In this document: positions 13,510 through 21,303 of the stretch, one piece after another
Position numbering within the stretch: position 1 is the stretch's first letter
How the letters are laid out: each line of letters opens with the position of its first letter
IMG/VR virus record: IMGVR_UViG_3300040788_000016
Location: 1 to 30,122 of that record
Source: a virus
Length of the DNA: 30,122 bases
Direction: 5' to 3' (one strand)
Made by a program: the position numbers and the translations under genes
Notes under the pieces: model-generated
Told to the model about the DNA's origin: nothing
Database searches by the model: none
The model's input: the letters and a program-made list of their open reading frames with translations, nothing else

Positions 13510-16139
13510 AGTTCGACCTCCACCGGTGCCCGGAGTTGGTTCGCTTCGATCCGCTTGAGCACGCCGAGCGACTGGCGGGACTGCTCCAGGTCTTGAGCGG
13601 CGAGGTCTGGTAGCCGGCCTAGCCGACGATCAAGCCCGCCCCCGCGTTGAGCACGGGCTTCGGCTGCCGCGTCGAGTCTGGCAAGTTGGGCGTCGGCTCC
13701 ACCGGCGGCGGTGAGGGTGAACCGCTCCCGGCTCGTGTCGTTTACGCCCTGAAGTTGCTGCTTAGCTGCCCTGACCTGTCGCCCATACTCCGCCCAACTG
13801 ATTGCCCCGATCCCGAGGGCATCGTTGAGGGCCGTTAGCCGGTTCTCGTACCTCTGGAGCGGCGTCTCTGTCTCCTGGATGCCGAGTGCCCCTAGAAGCG
13901 TCTGTCGTGCCTGTTCTTGCATTCGGCGGGCGGTCGGCCCGTCGATCACCGCACGGGCGTACGCGGTGCGTAGCTGGGCTAGGCGGTCACGAGCTTGCTG
14001 GAGTGCATCACCGGAATCGGTTAGCTGCAGTGCCTGCCGTAACCGATCCTGCTGGCTGCTGATTGCCGCGACGAACTGTGCATGATCGACGTGGCCATTG
14101 CGATACAACTGGCGGAGCCGCTGGACCTGACCATCAAACGCGGCGACGGGATCATCGGCACCGTTACCGGCGAGTGCGGCGTGCAGTGCCTGCCGGGCCT
14201 CCGCGACCCGCTCCGCATACTCCGCATATTCGATGTTTCCGGGCGTGCCGGGAATCGACAGCAGCTGCCGGTTAAGCAGGTGCAGCGCCTGGTTGAAGCG
14301 GTCAATCGGATCGGTGATGCTCGACAATGCTCTATAGCTTTCAACAAGCTGGCCCATCGCCTGGGCGTGCCGGATCGTCAGATCACTCGCCCCGAGCCGT
14401 TCTAGCCGCTGACGACGCAACGCCGCCTCGGATTGGCCGAGGGCGTTTACCTCATCAATCATCTGCTGCAGGGTCGTCCGTAGTTGCCGGGCCTGCTCCC
14501 GCCGGGCCTCCGTGGCCGCTCGCTGGGCCTGGGCTTGCTGGCGGGTCGCCTCTTGCTGTTCCCGCATTTGTTCGATCCGGGCTTGACCGGCTGCAAGCTG
14601 CTCGCGGAGGGCGGCGGCAATGGGGTTTTCACCAGATCGCTTGCCAACGATGTTGGGGAGGTTTGGCCGGGTAGCACCGAGAAGTAGCACTTGCTGCCAT
14701 AGCGGGATATCGCCGCCTCGCTGCCTTGGCTGGCGTCGCTCCGCGTCTCCGATCTGGTCAAGTAGTTCGACCCGCTCACGGAGCCGTTCATTGATCTGCT
14801 GTTGCAGACTTACGGCCTCCGACAAGCTTGACGTGTTGGCCAGCTGGCGGCGGAGTTCGACGACCCTTAGGCCGGTGTTTTGATAGTTCGTGTTTAGCCG
14901 CTGTAGCGTCAGGCTTGCCCGCTCCGCCATCCCGATCATCCGGCGGAGGCTGTCAGTGATGCCAAGCGCCGCTTCGCTGTAACTGGTACCCTCAACGCGG
15001 CTCTTGATAAATGCAGCTGTCACGCTGCCGATGGCGACGGCTGCTAGCCCGAATGCTCCGGCGGTGCTGAACACGACAGCCTTGACGCCGAGTAGAAGCC
15101 GCTTGGTCACCAGCAACGCGGCGGTCAGCGGCTTATGCCGGACTAGATATAGCGCAGTTGCTGCGTTGACCCAGCTAATCGAAGCTGCCATCTTCGCCCA
15201 TCCGATAGCGGCTGCGGTCGTGCCCGCTCGGACCAGCGGCATTGCTTTAGCCGCTGCGATGCTCCCGGCGGTTAGATACGCCAGATTGCGGACCTCTTGA
15301 TTGTGAGTCGCCAGCCACCGGGCGGAGGCTTCGCCTCGGCGTTCGATAGCGTTGATCAACTGCTCGACCTTGCCGCCGGCCGATGTGGCTGCGGTGATTC
15401 GCTCCGCAATCCGGCCGAGGGTTGGGGCCAGCCGGCTACCAAGCACCTCCATGAGGTCACCGACCGAGTTCTTCATCTGCTCGATGCGTCCGCTCGTGGT
15501 CGTCGCGTCGGACTGGAGCAGCTGCATTCCCCGGCTGACGAGTTCTTGTACCGCCGCTTGCCGCTGGGCCTCCGTCGTCGCGGCCCGGAGGGCTGGCACG
15601 TACCGGCGGAGCATGGCGTAGTCGCCGGCGTGGGTGTTAAGCACCGCCCGCGCCATCATCCGCTCACCTTGCCCGGTAGCTCTGGCAAGCGCGAGCGTCT
15701 GCTGCGTGGCTTGGATTAGGGCACCGCCCCGGAGTTGCCCGAGGCCGCTTAGGTACGCGGCGAGGCCGAGCGTGGCTTCGTCGCCGATTGTGGTTTGGCG
15801 CTGCAGGGATGACGCCCACGCTTCTAGTTGTGGCAGTGACCTAGCCCCAGCATCACCGGCGGCAATAAGAGAGGTCCGGAGGTCGGCCAACGCCTTCTCT
15901 TGGACCTGATAGGCGCGGACGCTGTTGCGGGCGAGTAGGCCGATAGATAGGCCACCCATTGCACCAGCAATCAGGCCCGCACCACGGACGGCGAGCCGGG
16001 CCATCCTCTGGACCTCACTTCCCGCACGGCGGGAGTCACGACCAAACCCTTGGGCATGCTTCCGCGAGGCGGTCATGCCCGCTACATAACCCTTAGAGTT
16101 GAGGGTCAGCAGGGCTTGGAGTCTTGCGATTGTTGCCAT
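13506..16139 (-). CDS. Tail tape measure protein
   Basis: An 877-residue protein, the longest in the prophage, in the standard place after the tail assembly chaperones. The N-terminus (ARLQALLTLNSKGYVAGM, then a Gly/Ala hydrophobic stretch GLIAGAMGGLSIGLLA) is typical of tape-measure proteins. Long Gln/Arg/Ala-rich helical regions dominate (for example 500-560), and a hydrophobic region at about 285-380 (TAGSIAAAKAMPLV, AFGLAAVAIGSVTAAF) could insert in membrane during injection. By the usual rule of about 0.15 nm per residue, the tail would be roughly 130 nm. Its ATG directly abuts the TAG of the T reading frame. Confidence 0.9.
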   Translation of the reverse strand: MATIARLQALLTLNSKGYVAGMTASRKHAQGFGRDSRRAGSEVQRMARLAVRGAGLIAGAMGGLSIGLLARNSVRAYQVQEKALADLRTSLIAAGDAGARSLPQLEAWASSLQRQTTIGDEATLGLAAYLSGLGQLRGGALIQATQQTLALARATGQGERMMARAVLNTHAGDYAMLRRYVPALRAATTEAQRQAAVQELVSRGMQLLQSDATTTSGRIEQMKNSVGDLMEVLGSRLAPTLGRIAERITAATSAGGKVEQLINAIERRGEASARWLATHNQEVRNLAYLTAGSIAAAKAMPLVRAGTTAAAIGWAKMAASISWVNAATALYLVRHKPLTAALLVTKRLLLGVKAVVFSTAGAFGLAAVAIGSVTAAFIKSRVEGTSYSEAALGITDSLRRMIGMAERASLTLQRLNTNYQNTGLRVVELRRQLANTSSLSEAVSLQQQINERLRERVELLDQIGDAERRQPRQRGGDIPLWQQVLLLGATRPNLPNIVGKRSGENPIAAALREQLAAGQARIEQMREQQEATRQQAQAQRAATEARREQARQLRTTLQQMIDEVNALGQSEAALRRQRLERLGASDLTIRHAQAMGQLVESYRALSSITDPIDRFNQALHLLNRQLLSIPGTPGNIEYAEYAERVAEARQALHAALAGNGADDPVAAFDGQVQRLRQLYRNGHVDHAQFVAAISSQQDRLRQALQLTDSGDALQQARDRLAQLRTAYARAVIDGPTARRMQEQARQTLLGALGIQETETPLQRYENRLTALNDALGIGAISWAEYGRQVRAAKQQLQGVNDTSRERFTLTAAGGADAQLARLDAAAEARAQRGGGLDRRLGRLPDLAAQDLEQSRQSLGVLKRIEANQLRAPVEVEL

Positions 16140-16466
16140 CTATCCCCCTCGCGTCGCCAAGCTCTTGAACACCGACTTGAGCTTGTCCTGCACTTCCTCC
16201 GGCGTCGGTGGCGGTGGCGGCTCGCCCCACTCAAGCAGCCACGGGTCCATCCGGGCGTCCCCTTGGCCTCCTGCGGCCATCACCGCTTGGCATAGGCGGG
16301 CCATCCGGATGTCTTGCCGCACGTCGCCCCGAGGCTCTAGCGACAGGAACGCTTGCCACTCTGCGACTTGCTTCGATGTCAGCACCCGCAGCAGGTGGTC
16401 CGGGTGCGGGACGCCGAGCATCAAGCTCAGCTCGAAGAGTTGCCGGCGTCTGGGCCGGCGTCGGAG
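16140..16466 (-). CDS. Tail assembly chaperone T domain, reached by -1 frameshift
   Basis: The frame contains LFELSLMLGVPHPDHLLRVL and then TSKQVAEWQAFLSLEPRGD, the conserved pattern of lambda T/DUF4035 tail chaperones. Part of it (QLFELSL) lies upstream of the first ATG (16421) or TTG (16424), so the conserved region is complete only if ribosomes enter from the G frame. Frameshifting at 16466-16472 would give a GT protein of about 226 residues: 118 from G and 108 from this frame. The -1 frame has no stop between the slippery site and the TAG at 16142-16140. Independent initiation of a ~93-residue T cannot be excluded but would clip the conserved start. Confidence 0.82.
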   Translation of the reverse strand, partial: LRRRPRRRQLFELSLMLGVPHPDHLLRVLTSKQVAEWQAFLSLEPRGDVRQDIRMARLCQAVMAAGGQGDARMDPWLLEWGEPPPPPTPEEVQDKLKSVFKSLATRGG

Positions 16467-16819
16467 TTTCCCGCGAGTTCCTCAATGTCCTCTGGCCGGA
16501 GGCCGTTGATGCGGCTTGCGACTTCGCAAACCCGATCAAGGGCGGCGGCTGACTTACGCCCCAGCTGGCTGATCTGCTCGTCACTAAACAGCCTCTCACC
16601 CTCTTCATCGACGATGGTCAGGGCGGCGAGCCTTGAGCGGAACTCCGGCATCACCGTCTGCTCCGCCTCATCGGCCGCAAGCATCGCCTCTTCAAACGTC
16701 TGGCGCTCATCGCCAGTCATGACGCGGACACGAACGGACCCGCCCCATTCCGGGACTTCGACAACCTCGGCGGTCAGGTCGTCGGCGGCGAGGATGGCAT
16801 CAGCGGTCAGGAGTTTCAT
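16427..16819 (-). CDS. Tail assembly chaperone G
   Basis: A 130-residue protein. The sequence around VEVPEWGGSVRVRVMTGDERQTF (20-42) is the hallmark of phage tail assembly chaperones: a VPEWGG strand followed by sGxER. The C-terminal part is helical and acidic, ending EELAGNSDAGPDAGNSSS. G binds the tape measure and, with the frameshifted GT form, recruits tail-tube subunits. The ATG at 16819 has GGAG about 8 bases upstream. It sits between the tail tube gene and the T frame, in the standard siphovirus order. Confidence 0.85.
   Translation of the reverse strand: MKLLTADAILAADDLTAEVVEVPEWGGSVRVRVMTGDERQTFEEAMLAADEAEQTVMPEFRSRLAALTIVDEEGERLFSDEQISQLGRKSAAALDRVCEVASRINGLRPEDIEELAGNSDAGPDAGNSSS
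16466..16472 (-). promoter_or_regulatory. Programmed -1 frameshift slippery site GGGAAAC
   Basis: On the minus strand the G frame reads GCG GGA AAC, so the heptamer G GGA AAC fits X XXY YYZ exactly. Lambda uses GGGAAAG at the same point. A stop in the -1 frame lies only about 12 bases upstream, and none lies between here and the end of the T frame. GC-rich sequence just downstream could form a stimulatory structure. Confidence 0.85.
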
Positions 16820-16834
16820 TCTATAGCTCCGGTA

Positions 16835-17284
16835 TTAAACCAGGTTGTCTTGGAAGTCCACCTCACCGGTCGCCCGAATGGTGGTCTTGGCGGTGACTTT
16901 ACCCTTGAGTTCGTTGATTGCTTGGGGCTTCTTGATCCAACCATCGAACTCGGCGGTCGCCCCGTCGGCGAAGCTCACTTTCCAGTGCTTCGTCACGCCA
17001 TTCAAGCTGTTCAAAGCAGAGAACTGCGCCGGGGTGTACACGAGTTCTAGCTCAATCTCACCGGGGCTGGCCCAGGTCGGCATGAACTCAGCGACGGGCA
17101 AGCCAGACGCCCCGGTGGGGCTATCCTGGTTGCTGATCTCGACTTCCTCAATGTCGAGTTCGGGCAGTGGTACGTCGCCGACCTGGGCGAGGGCGGTGTA
17201 GCTTGCGCTGGTGTAGTCACCGCCGGCGACGATATCGGTGTAGCCGATGCTGGCTCCGTAGCCTGGGGTTGCGTCAGATGGCAT
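16835..17284 (-). CDS. Major tail tube protein
   Basis: A 149-residue beta-rich protein. It has PGEIELELVYTPAQF (about 73-87), WKVSFADGATAEFDGWI (101-117) and a terminal GKVTAKTTIRATGEVDF, the pattern of siphovirus tail-tube subunits (a W.v.f.DG..f.g strand pair and a final TGEv.f). Subunits stack as rings around the tape measure. The ATG at 17284 has a strong GGAGG 8 bases upstream, as expected for an abundant structural protein. It lies between the tail terminator and the G chaperone. Confidence 0.88.
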   Translation of the reverse strand: MPSDATPGYGASIGYTDIVAGGDYTSASYTALAQVGDVPLPELDIEEVEISNQDSPTGASGLPVAEFMPTWASPGEIELELVYTPAQFSALNSLNGVTKHWKVSFADGATAEFDGWIKKPQAINELKGKVTAKTTIRATGEVDFQDNLV

Positions 17285-17306
17285 ATCTTAATCCTCCGTT
17301 ACTTTC

Positions 17307-17711
17307 TCAATCGGCCGTTGACCATAGAACGACAAGCGTGAGTTGCTTACCGCGGGTGTTGTGGTCACGGCCCTCTTCATTCTGATACGGCACGTCGCCG
17401 ATATCTTCAACTGCTGCGAGGTGGATTACCTCGCCCTTAGCGGTCCATTGCCGCCCGTTGACCGCCTCGGCGATGGCGGCGGCTAGGTCTTCGACGACGC
17501 CCCGGCCTTGGGCTAGGCATGTCAGGCGGAGGGTGGAGCTATAGAACCCTGTTGGCCCGTCTTGGGTCAGGTCGTCGCTGCCGCTGATTGTTTGATAGAC
17601 AAGGGCCGGGTACGGCTGGCCTTGCGGGATCACCAAGTCATAGACCCGCGAACCGATCAGGGCGGATACGGCGGGATCATTGACGAGCTTGTCGCGGATC
17701 GCCTTGATCAT
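17307..17711 (-). CDS. DUF3168-like tail terminator (completion) protein
   Basis: A 134-residue protein with the DUF3168 pattern. The N-terminus is AIRDKLVNDPAVSALIGSRV, then IPQGQPYPALVYQTIS, then TLRLTCLAQGRGVVEDLAAA, where strands and a helix match the lambda gpU fold group. It would cap the tail tube and join it to the head-closure protein. It overlaps the upstream gp10-like gene as ATGA. Order (head closure, gp10-like, terminator, tail tube) is standard. Confidence 0.85.
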   Translation of the reverse strand: MIKAIRDKLVNDPAVSALIGSRVYDLVIPQGQPYPALVYQTISGSDDLTQDGPTGFYSSTLRLTCLAQGRGVVEDLAAAIAEAVNGRQWTAKGEVIHLAAVEDIGDVPYQNEEGRDHNTRGKQLTLVVLWSTAD

Positions 17712-18139
17712 CTGCCACCCCCGGCGGCACGCTGTGCCTCTTGCTCGATGGCGCTGCCGAGCTTGGCGGCAATGGCAGATTTGATAGTTCCGTCTTGTTG
17801 ATCGATCGGACCTTCAATGAAGGGTGTCCCAGGCCGGAACGTGCCGGAGCGGTCGATAAAGCCGTTGTGGACCAGGTGGGCGTAGCGGCCTCCGGCTGTG
17901 CCTTTGCGGGGACCGATCTTGGCCTGGAACTTGGTCCGGTCGCGGGTGCGGTCCACCCGCTTGCCGATGCTCTTTCGAAGCGTGCCGGTACGGACGGGGG
18001 CGGCGGCACGGACGGCCTTTACTGCGACTTGAGCGCCAGCATTGAGTCCCTTACGAGCGGCCCGCTCCGCCCCCCGCTTCTGGAGGTGGTTGACGGTCTC
18101 CAGCATCTCATCGAGGCCTTTAAGGAACATCCCACTCAT
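17708..18139 (-). CDS. HK97 gp10-like head-tail/tail completion protein
   Basis: A 143-residue protein. It includes GLDEMLETVNHL, then ARKGLNAGAQVAVKAVRAAA, then PVRTGTLRKSIGKRV, the signature of the HK97 gp10 family (a...aPvrTGtLr.Si), and YAHLVHNGFIDRSGTF and GTPFIEGPI near the C-terminus. The family acts at the neck or tail completion stage; the exact position in the particle varies among phages. ATGA overlaps occur with both neighbours, so it is tightly co-translated. Confidence 0.87.
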   Translation of the reverse strand: MSGMFLKGLDEMLETVNHLQKRGAERAARKGLNAGAQVAVKAVRAAAPVRTGTLRKSIGKRVDRTRDRTKFQAKIGPRKGTAGGRYAHLVHNGFIDRSGTFRPGTPFIEGPIDQQDGTIKSAIAAKLGSAIEQEAQRAAGGGR

Positions 18140-18477
18140 GCCCCACCCCCTTGATGCTCGACACAGACAAGCTCAAGCTCCCGGCCCCGCTCTTCGACGT
18201 TGATAAGGCTCTTGATATCGAGCCTCCGGCCATCCTTGAGGATGACGTAGCAGCGGCTATCGACATCGGAGCGGAAGCGGAGCCGGAGCAGGAAGCCGGC
18301 CGATCCCTCCAGCCGGCCGGCCTCTAGCTGCTCCTTAGCACGCTGGGGCTGCACCGACGCCATGACCTCCGCCACAAGCTCGGCGGTCGCCGGGGCCGGC
18401 TCGCCGTAGTCATTTAGGGAGGCGGCGGCGTCCCTCTTGATCTGGATTAGGTGTCGAAGTTTCCCGGAATGGATCAT
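18136..18477 (-). CDS. Head-tail joining (head closure) protein
   Basis: A 113-residue protein. GKLRHLIQIKRDAAASLNDY at the N-terminus is the typical opening of phage head-tail joining proteins (lR.ri.iq......d.yGe). The beta-rich middle and the terminal GRRLDIKSLINVEERGRELE are also family-like (R...i..v.n.dergreLel.c). It plugs the connector after packaging. It is coupled by ATGA to both adjacent genes. Confidence 0.86.
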   Translation of the reverse strand: MIHSGKLRHLIQIKRDAAASLNDYGEPAPATAELVAEVMASVQPQRAKEQLEAGRLEGSAGFLLRLRFRSDVDSRCYVILKDGRRLDIKSLINVEERGRELELVCVEHQGGGA

Positions 18478-19016
18478 GACAGCAACACCCCCCTAAGCTG
18501 CAAGATCAGGGCGTCTACCGCGTGGGGAACCTTATTAACTCGCCGGTCAGATGCGGCTTCCCGGACCTCAAACCAGTAAGCGGCCAGGAGGCGGACCGCG
18601 TGCATTGCCTGAGGTGGCGGAGGTGTGATGTACGTCACTGTGACCTTGGAAGCTGGGACCGGCCACGCAACGTCAGGCTTGATCGCGGCGGAGGCGGCAG
18701 CTTGGATCAGCGTCAAAGTCTCAACATCGACACTCACCGTCTGCTGGTCTCCGTCCTGATACTTCACCGACAGCAGCTGCGTCGCCGGATCGGGTAGGCC
18801 AAGTGATAGATCATCCGCCGGGAAGTTGCCGAGGGTTGCCCGGCGGGTCCGTTCAACGAGCGGCTGGCCGATGGCTGTCTCCACATAAGCCGCCGCAGCC
18901 GTAGCGGCGTCGGTCAGGGCCTGGGCGTGCTCCGGTTCTGTCGCGTGGGCGAAGCCGGCGAGGCCGGTGGCGTCGACGAGGTTGATCGGCTCAAGATGTA
19001 GAGTTTCCGCCGTCAT
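18474..19016 (-). CDS. Phage gp6-like head-tail connector
   Basis: A 180-residue protein. The N-terminal helices (HAQALTDAATAAAAYVETAI) followed by GQPLVERT fit HK97 gp6/lambda FII-region connectors (ll..Ae..ve..tg..l). The middle is beta-rich (LLSVKYQDGDQQTVSV), followed by helices with MHAVRLLAAYWFEVREAA, where the conserved 'a...l.a.wye.Re' motif is visible. It forms the ring below the portal. It starts a few bases after the small preceding gene. Confidence 0.86.
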   Translation of the reverse strand: MTAETLHLEPINLVDATGLAGFAHATEPEHAQALTDAATAAAAYVETAIGQPLVERTRRATLGNFPADDLSLGLPDPATQLLSVKYQDGDQQTVSVDVETLTLIQAAASAAIKPDVAWPVPASKVTVTYITPPPPQAMHAVRLLAAYWFEVREAASDRRVNKVPHAVDALILQLRGVLLS

Positions 19017-19022
19017 CGGTTA

Positions 19023-19211
19023 CTACTCACTCGCCTCTGGATCGTCCTGCTTGGCCTTTTGCTTCGTCTTACGCTTAGGCATTGGCTCTTCGACTTCCTC
19101 CGCGAAGCCGGCAGCGATGAGCCGTCTAGCTTCTGCGTCAGGAGTTTCATGCACCTCACCGGCGAAGCGGTTTGTCTTGCCTGAAAGGTGTGTCAGGATT
19201 CGTAGTTTCAT
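19023..19211 (-). CDS. Small protein between capsid and connector
   Basis: A 62-residue protein. LRILTHLSGKTNRFAGEVHE then ARRLIAAGFAEEVEE resembles the short proteins often found after the major capsid gene (strand, glycine turn, 'A..Li..G.Ae'). The C-terminus is very basic (PKRKTKQKAKQ). Start ATG with GGAAGAGG upstream. Possible head-decoration or connector accessory part; function not known. Confidence 0.65.
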   Translation of the reverse strand: MKLRILTHLSGKTNRFAGEVHETPDAEARRLIAAGFAEEVEEPMPKRKTKQKAKQDDPEASE

Positions 19212-19229
19212 ATCGCCTCTTCCTATAGA

Positions 19230-19263
19230 TAGGCCCCGGCCCGGTTGGGGGAGCCGGGGCCTA
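19230..19263. repeat. Perfect 11-bp stem-loop after the major capsid gene
   Basis: TAGGCCCCGGC (19230-19240) and GCCGGGGCCTA (19253-19263) form a perfect stem with a 12-base loop, just 19 bases past the capsid stop. No T-run follows on either strand, so it is probably an mRNA-stabilising or pausing structure rather than a simple terminator. Confidence 0.6.
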
Positions 19264-19281
19264 GTTCAGCTTGCGATTCCC

Positions 19282-20559
19282 TTAGGCACCGCCCATCGTC
19301 AGCTTGCGGAATGCGGCCGGGTCAGCTACTGCTCCGCCTGCATTATGGAAGCCGTGGAACACAACCTCGTCCTTGTTTGCCCGGCTGTACGGATCGCGGA
19401 TAATCCGAGTTGACTTCACATCCTTGATGTAATATTGCGAGAAGTCGCCTGCGACGATCGGTGGGGACCCGCCGAACATGCTTGGCATGTCGCTATTTTC
19501 GATGACCCTGCGGCCGAGGATCGTGTCGGCCTGGCCTGGAACGATTGATACGCCAACGATGGGGTGGCCATCAGTCCCGACGAGTTTCCTTACGGCTGCG
19601 AGGGAGTTGCCATTCAGCATCACGGCGAAGTTCTTTGCTGATCGGTACTGCTCGGGCAGGCTAAAGATCAGGCTGACAAGCTCGCCATACGTCACCGCTG
19701 TCTCGCTGGCGGCCGTGAGTGCTGGTGTTGCCCCGGTCACTACACCTTCGGGTCCGGACGTGCCGTTGCCGGTCGTGAATCGCTGCTGCATTTTCCGAGC
19801 GATACGCTGGCGGAGGATGCGATAGAGAAGCTGCTCAAGGTTCCTACGACCCATCAACATCTGATTCGTCACGGGAACCGCATCGCTATCGAAGCGGTAG
19901 TCTTGCAAGTTCGCCGAGCCGAAGACGGGATCAACATCGGCGTCGCTGGTGCCTTCGTCCCGCTGCTCACCATCGTGAGTATCAAGGATGACGGGGACGG
20001 TGTACGGCCCTGACTCGTCTTCGGTGATGACTGTTGCACCGGCTCGGCGGACAGCCTCAATCTCCCTCATGGGCAGGATGATCTGGTCATAGACCTTGTG
20101 GGGCACGACATAGCCACCCTTGGCCTCTGTGGTGGTCATGAGGTCCCGCTCGAAGTTGTCCATCGCCGCGGTGTCGCCGGTCACAAGATATTCTTCGTAG
20201 GCCCGCGTGAACGCCTCCTCTTGGGCGGCCTCGTCCACCTCGGCGGTGCTGCCCTTGGGCTGCTCGTCCAGCTGTCGCTTGAGGGCGTCGCCGGCTGCGG
20301 CCTTGTCCTCGGCGGTCAGGTCGGGGCGGTCGTTGATCGCCCGCTCAGCATCAAACTGCCGCTCAAGACGCTGGATTTGAACGCGGAGCTTGTCGGCGTC
20401 CTCGTGAATCGACTCGAACTTGGCCTCATCCTCGCTGGTGAGGTCACGGGTTCCGCCGGCCTCGCCCTCGGGGGCGGCGGTGAGGATGGCGTCGGCGTCG
20501 GCGACGAGCTTGGCTCGCTGCTCGCGGAGACTCTTGAGTTCGCTGATGGTGACGGGCAT
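19282..20559 (-). CDS. HK97-fold major capsid protein with delta domain
   Basis: A 425-residue protein. The first ~120 residues are a charged helical delta (scaffold) domain (ELKSLREQRAKLVADADAIL and following). The capsid fold starts near AKGGYVVPHKVYDQIILPMR and contains the usual late strand VIENSDMPSMFGGSPPIVAGDF. No separate scaffold gene is visible, as expected when the delta domain does this job; the protease encoded just upstream would remove it. The ATG has GAGGA 5-6 bases upstream. Base composition changes within the gene: the delta-domain part is much richer in GC than the capsid-fold part. Confidence 0.92.
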   Translation of the reverse strand: MPVTISELKSLREQRAKLVADADAILTAAPEGEAGGTRDLTSEDEAKFESIHEDADKLRVQIQRLERQFDAERAINDRPDLTAEDKAAAGDALKRQLDEQPKGSTAEVDEAAQEEAFTRAYEEYLVTGDTAAMDNFERDLMTTTEAKGGYVVPHKVYDQIILPMREIEAVRRAGATVITEDESGPYTVPVILDTHDGEQRDEGTSDADVDPVFGSANLQDYRFDSDAVPVTNQMLMGRRNLEQLLYRILRQRIARKMQQRFTTGNGTSGPEGVVTGATPALTAASETAVTYGELVSLIFSLPEQYRSAKNFAVMLNGNSLAAVRKLVGTDGHPIVGVSIVPGQADTILGRRVIENSDMPSMFGGSPPIVAGDFSQYYIKDVKSTRIIRDPYSRANKDEVVFHGFHNAGGAVADPAAFRKLTMGGA

Positions 20560-20579
20560 GGTGGTCCTCGGGTGTTGGG

Positions 20580-21203
20580 TCAGGCGATGGCGGCGAGCCG
20601 CTGGCGGGCAGCGGCGGCGTGGTAGCGAGCGGCCGGATCGACCGCGACAAGTTGGGCGACGGTGGCGGGGTCCAAGTCCCGCAGTTCGACGTTGGAGCCC
20701 TGCTCGTACGCGGGCCAGGTGACGATGCTGATCTCGCGGATGCCGGCGGAGTTGATGGTGCGAACCGTCTCGCCCCGCTCTCGGGTGAAGCTATCCTTGA
20801 ACGGCGGGGCGAAGCGGAAGCTGCAGCCGCTCACGTCGCCGCGGCGAACCGACTCCACCAGGTCGCGGGCGTAGGACGTGTCCGGCGGCTCGACCTCGAA
20901 GTAGACACCCTCGTCCGACTCCTCGACCCGCAGCGTCCCGGCCTTCTGGCGGCCGAGCACGCGGTCCTTGTTGTGGTTGATGAGACAGCGGAGGTCGGCG
21001 TCACGGCGGCTGATGTCACGGCGGAAGGCACCGGGGGCGAACCGCTCGCGGAAGCGGACGCGGCCGTGGGTCATCGGCTCGGACAGCACGCCGTAGCGGT
21101 GCGCCCAGCCGACCAGCTTGGGCTTGTCGCCCCGCTGCTCGACCTGCAGGTCTGCGTCCGCGATGTCCCTGACGAACCGTTCCACGCCCCAGAAGATCGG
21201 CAT
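20580..21203 (-). CDS. HK97-family prohead protease (peptidase U35)
   Basis: A 207-residue protease. Expected motifs: GWAHRYGVLS (32-41), FRERFAPGAF (51-60), LINHNKDRVLGR (74-85) with catalytic His77, and DVSGCSFRF (123-131) with nucleophile Ser128, then a terminal ISIVTWPAYEQ strand. It cuts the capsid delta domain and itself during maturation. No strong Shine-Dalgarno precedes the ATG at 21203; a 100-base gap separates it from the portal gene. Confidence 0.9.
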   Translation of the reverse strand: MPIFWGVERFVRDIADADLQVEQRGDKPKLVGWAHRYGVLSEPMTHGRVRFRERFAPGAFRRDISRRDADLRCLINHNKDRVLGRQKAGTLRVEESDEGVYFEVEPPDTSYARDLVESVRRGDVSGCSFRFAPPFKDSFTRERGETVRTINSAGIREISIVTWPAYEQGSNVELRDLDPATVAQLVAVDPAARYHAAAARQRLAAIA

Positions 21204-21235
21204 CCAGCGTCTGGCTCACGAAGCCGTGACAAGCT

Positions 21236-21251
21236 GTGACATGGATGTCAC
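21236..21251. repeat. 16-base inverted repeat between portal and protease genes
   Basis: GTGACAT and ATGTCAC form perfect 7-base arms around GG. It lies in the 100-base gap (21204-21303) that is otherwise empty. A protein-binding site controlling capsid-gene expression is possible; this is inference. Confidence 0.4.
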
Positions 21252-21303
21252 TAGGCCCAAACGCTTGCGTGGGCGGCTGTACGGCGGCTGAAGATATTTC
21301 GCG

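Noticed and set aside
16140-16424. T chaperone as an independent gene starting at TTG 16424 or ATG 16421
   Set aside because: The conserved T region starts before these codons, no ribosome site is seen, and a perfect slippery heptamer lies upstream; kept as the -1 frame product instead.
12100-17560. Recurrent CTATAG hexamers as possible phage promoter elements
   Set aside because: Most lie inside coding sequence as Phe-Tyr-Ser codons, with no shared flanks or spacing to gene starts.
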